Positions 13,387 to 13,779 of a DNA stretch of 13,779 bases are shown piece after piece. Origin of the DNA: CAJXCL01 sp036011265 (GTDB lineage: Bacteria > Nitrospinota > Nitrospinia > CAJXCL01). Location of the stretch: contig DASCNB010000207.1 of the NCBI GenBank assembly GCA_036011265.1, positions 1 through 13,779 of the forward strand, given 5' to 3'. A model generated the notes under the pieces. It saw nothing but the letters and a program-made list of their open reading frames with translations, had not been told where the DNA came from and did no database searches. The translations under genes and the position numbers were made by a program. How positions within the stretch are numbered: the first letter of the stretch is position 1; the number at the start of each line of letters is the position of its first letter.

Positions 13387-13484
13387 TGTCCAAAAATATA
13401 CTTTTCAGTTTGTAGTTCCGCTATTAAGCGGTCCATATCTATCAGGCACTTTCAAAGTGCCTGATACATTATAGTTTTCGGACA
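13387..13484. mobile_element. Possible 98-bp MITE-like element with internal palindromes
   Basis: The end tgtccaaaaatata (13387-13400) is matched in inverted orientation by tatagttttcggaca (13470-13484), reading tgtccgaaaactata on the other strand: one substitution and one inserted base over 15. Inside are a small hairpin ccgct-atta-agcgg (13418-13431) and a perfect 27-nt palindrome (13440-13466). No transposase is encoded and I see no convincing target-site duplication. The size and build suit a miniature inverted-repeat element, but the terminal match is short. The remaining bases of 13227-13574 hold a promoter (13494-13522) and no gene. Confidence 0.35.
13440..13466. repeat. Perfect 27-nt palindrome
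   Basis: Arms tatcaggcacttt (13440-13452) and aaagtgcctgata (13454-13466) are exact reverse complements around a single C at 13453. As RNA it needs a small loop, so its stem would be about 11-12 bp. As DNA it could be a dimeric-repressor operator. It lies 28 bp upstream of the -35 box of the next gene. No T-run follows, so it is not a typical terminator on the plus strand. Confidence 0.7.
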
Positions 13485-13493
13485 CGCTGGAGC

Positions 13494-13522
13494 TTGACTT
13501 ATTAGCTCTCTTCACTTAAAAT
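13494..13522 (+). promoter_or_regulatory. Sigma-70 promoter of the truncated small acidic gene
   Basis: TTGACT (13494-13499, five of six matches) and TAAAAT (13517-13522, five of six) are separated by the optimal 17 bp. Transcription would begin near 13529, leaving a leader of about 46 nt with the ribosome binding site AAAGGAG (13561-13567). Confidence 0.6.
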
Positions 13523-13574
13523 TATTTGTCAACTTGGTGTAAAATTATTAAACAGTTTAAAAAGGAGAATAAAA

Positions 13575-13779
13575 ATGGCATGTACCCCTGAAGATTTCGA
13601 AAAAGTTACTAAGATAGTATTGAAGAAAACGTGTGATGACGAGAATTTTGAATCATTATGCTTCTCTGATAGGGAAGCTGCTTTAAAAGAACTGGAAGAC
13701 CAGGATATCCCGGAAGAAATGAAATTAACGTTTGTAAGGAATTTAGGGATGTTCGTCAATTTGCCGGAAGCGGATGAAT
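13575..13779 (+). CDS. Small acidic protein resembling an NHLP-type (Os1348-like) leader peptide, cut by window end
   Basis: Sixty-eight residues are visible, from ATG 13575 (AAAGGAG 7 nt upstream) to the window edge, with no stop. The sequence has DDENFESLCFSDREAALKEL (21-40) followed by EDQDIPEEMKLTFVRNL. This matches the general layout of nitrile-hydratase-like and Os1348-type RiPP leader peptides: D..F...l..D...AL......l..ee. Those are N-terminal leaders of ribosomally made, modified peptides. Calling a leader from this pattern alone is tentative, because the core peptide, any cleavage site and the downstream modification genes lie beyond the window. It could equally be a small helical hypothetical protein. 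Two cysteines (3, 20) precede the leader-like part and one (29) lies in it. Confidence 0.6.
   Translation, partial: MACTPEDFEKVTKIVLKKTCDDENFESLCFSDREAALKELEDQDIPEEMKLTFVRNLGMFVNLPEADE

Noticed and set aside
13529..13759. Minus-strand frame of 76 codons at the right end
   Set aside because: Ser/Phe-rich shadow of the plus-strand gene at 13575, which has its own promoter and ribosome binding site.
1..13779. tRNA, rRNA or CRISPR array
   Set aside because: I found no TpsiC-like arm with matching acceptor stem and no regularly spaced repeats with unique spacers; the repeats present are isolated palindromes.

Overview
The window is AT-rich bacterial DNA (about 60% A+T by eye). It carries nine complete plus-strand genes I consider real, one minus-strand gene, and two plus-strand genes cut by the window edges. 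Most starts have strong AAGGAGG-type ribosome binding sites, and several genes encode exported proteins: a Tat-type Fe-S protein, an SCO1-like protein and a small TPR protein. This suggests a Gram-negative, probably anaerobic or respiratory, environmental bacterium. The many short palindromic intergenic repeats and the TPR, SCO1 and NapG-like proteins would suit lineages such as anammox Planctomycetota, Nitrospirota or Desulfobacterota. That placement is a guess; no marker gene here decides it.

Region by region: (1) 1-1686 holds the C-terminal end of a radical SAM protein and prmC, the release-factor glutamine methyltransferase, separated by a repeat-bearing gap. (2) 1687-1988 is a repeat island with a possible promoter. 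(3) 1989-3689 is a likely two-gene unit: a NapG/MauM-type Tat-exported protein with sixteen cysteines arranged for four [4Fe-4S] clusters, and an exported seven-bladed Vgb/NHL-like propeller. (4) 3690-3953 ends in a hairpin plus T8 that looks like a terminator. (5) 3954-7607 holds a TTG-initiated radical SAM protein with a C-terminal part resembling DUF512, a 60-residue orphan protein, and a 644-residue protein of unknown function with a methyltransferase-like C-terminus. The last gene has its own TTGACA-N18-TATAAT promoter. (6) 7871-9461 is a compact set of three exported proteins: an unknown with an HEPHH motif, an SCO1/SenC copper-chaperone or thioredoxin-like protein, and a TPR protein. 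(7) 9462-9810 is repeat-filled. (8) 9811-12207 is a 798-residue protein with HEAT-like repeats, zinc-binding cysteines, TPRs and a terminal SEC-C motif. (9) 12423-13226, on the minus strand, is a Lys-rich protein whose N-terminus resembles the DUF6499 domain of mobile-element proteins. (10) 13387-13484 is a 98-bp inverted-repeat element containing a perfect 27-nt palindrome. (11) From 13575 to the window edge is a small acidic protein resembling NHLP-type RiPP leader peptides, behind a good promoter.

The best candidates for something undescribed are the radical SAM/60-aa/644-aa group (3954-7607) and the truncated leader-peptide-like gene at the right edge, whose downstream neighbours are not visible. 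The 171-aa/SCO1/TPR set is a third, weaker candidate, plausibly serving metal or redox maturation in the cell envelope.
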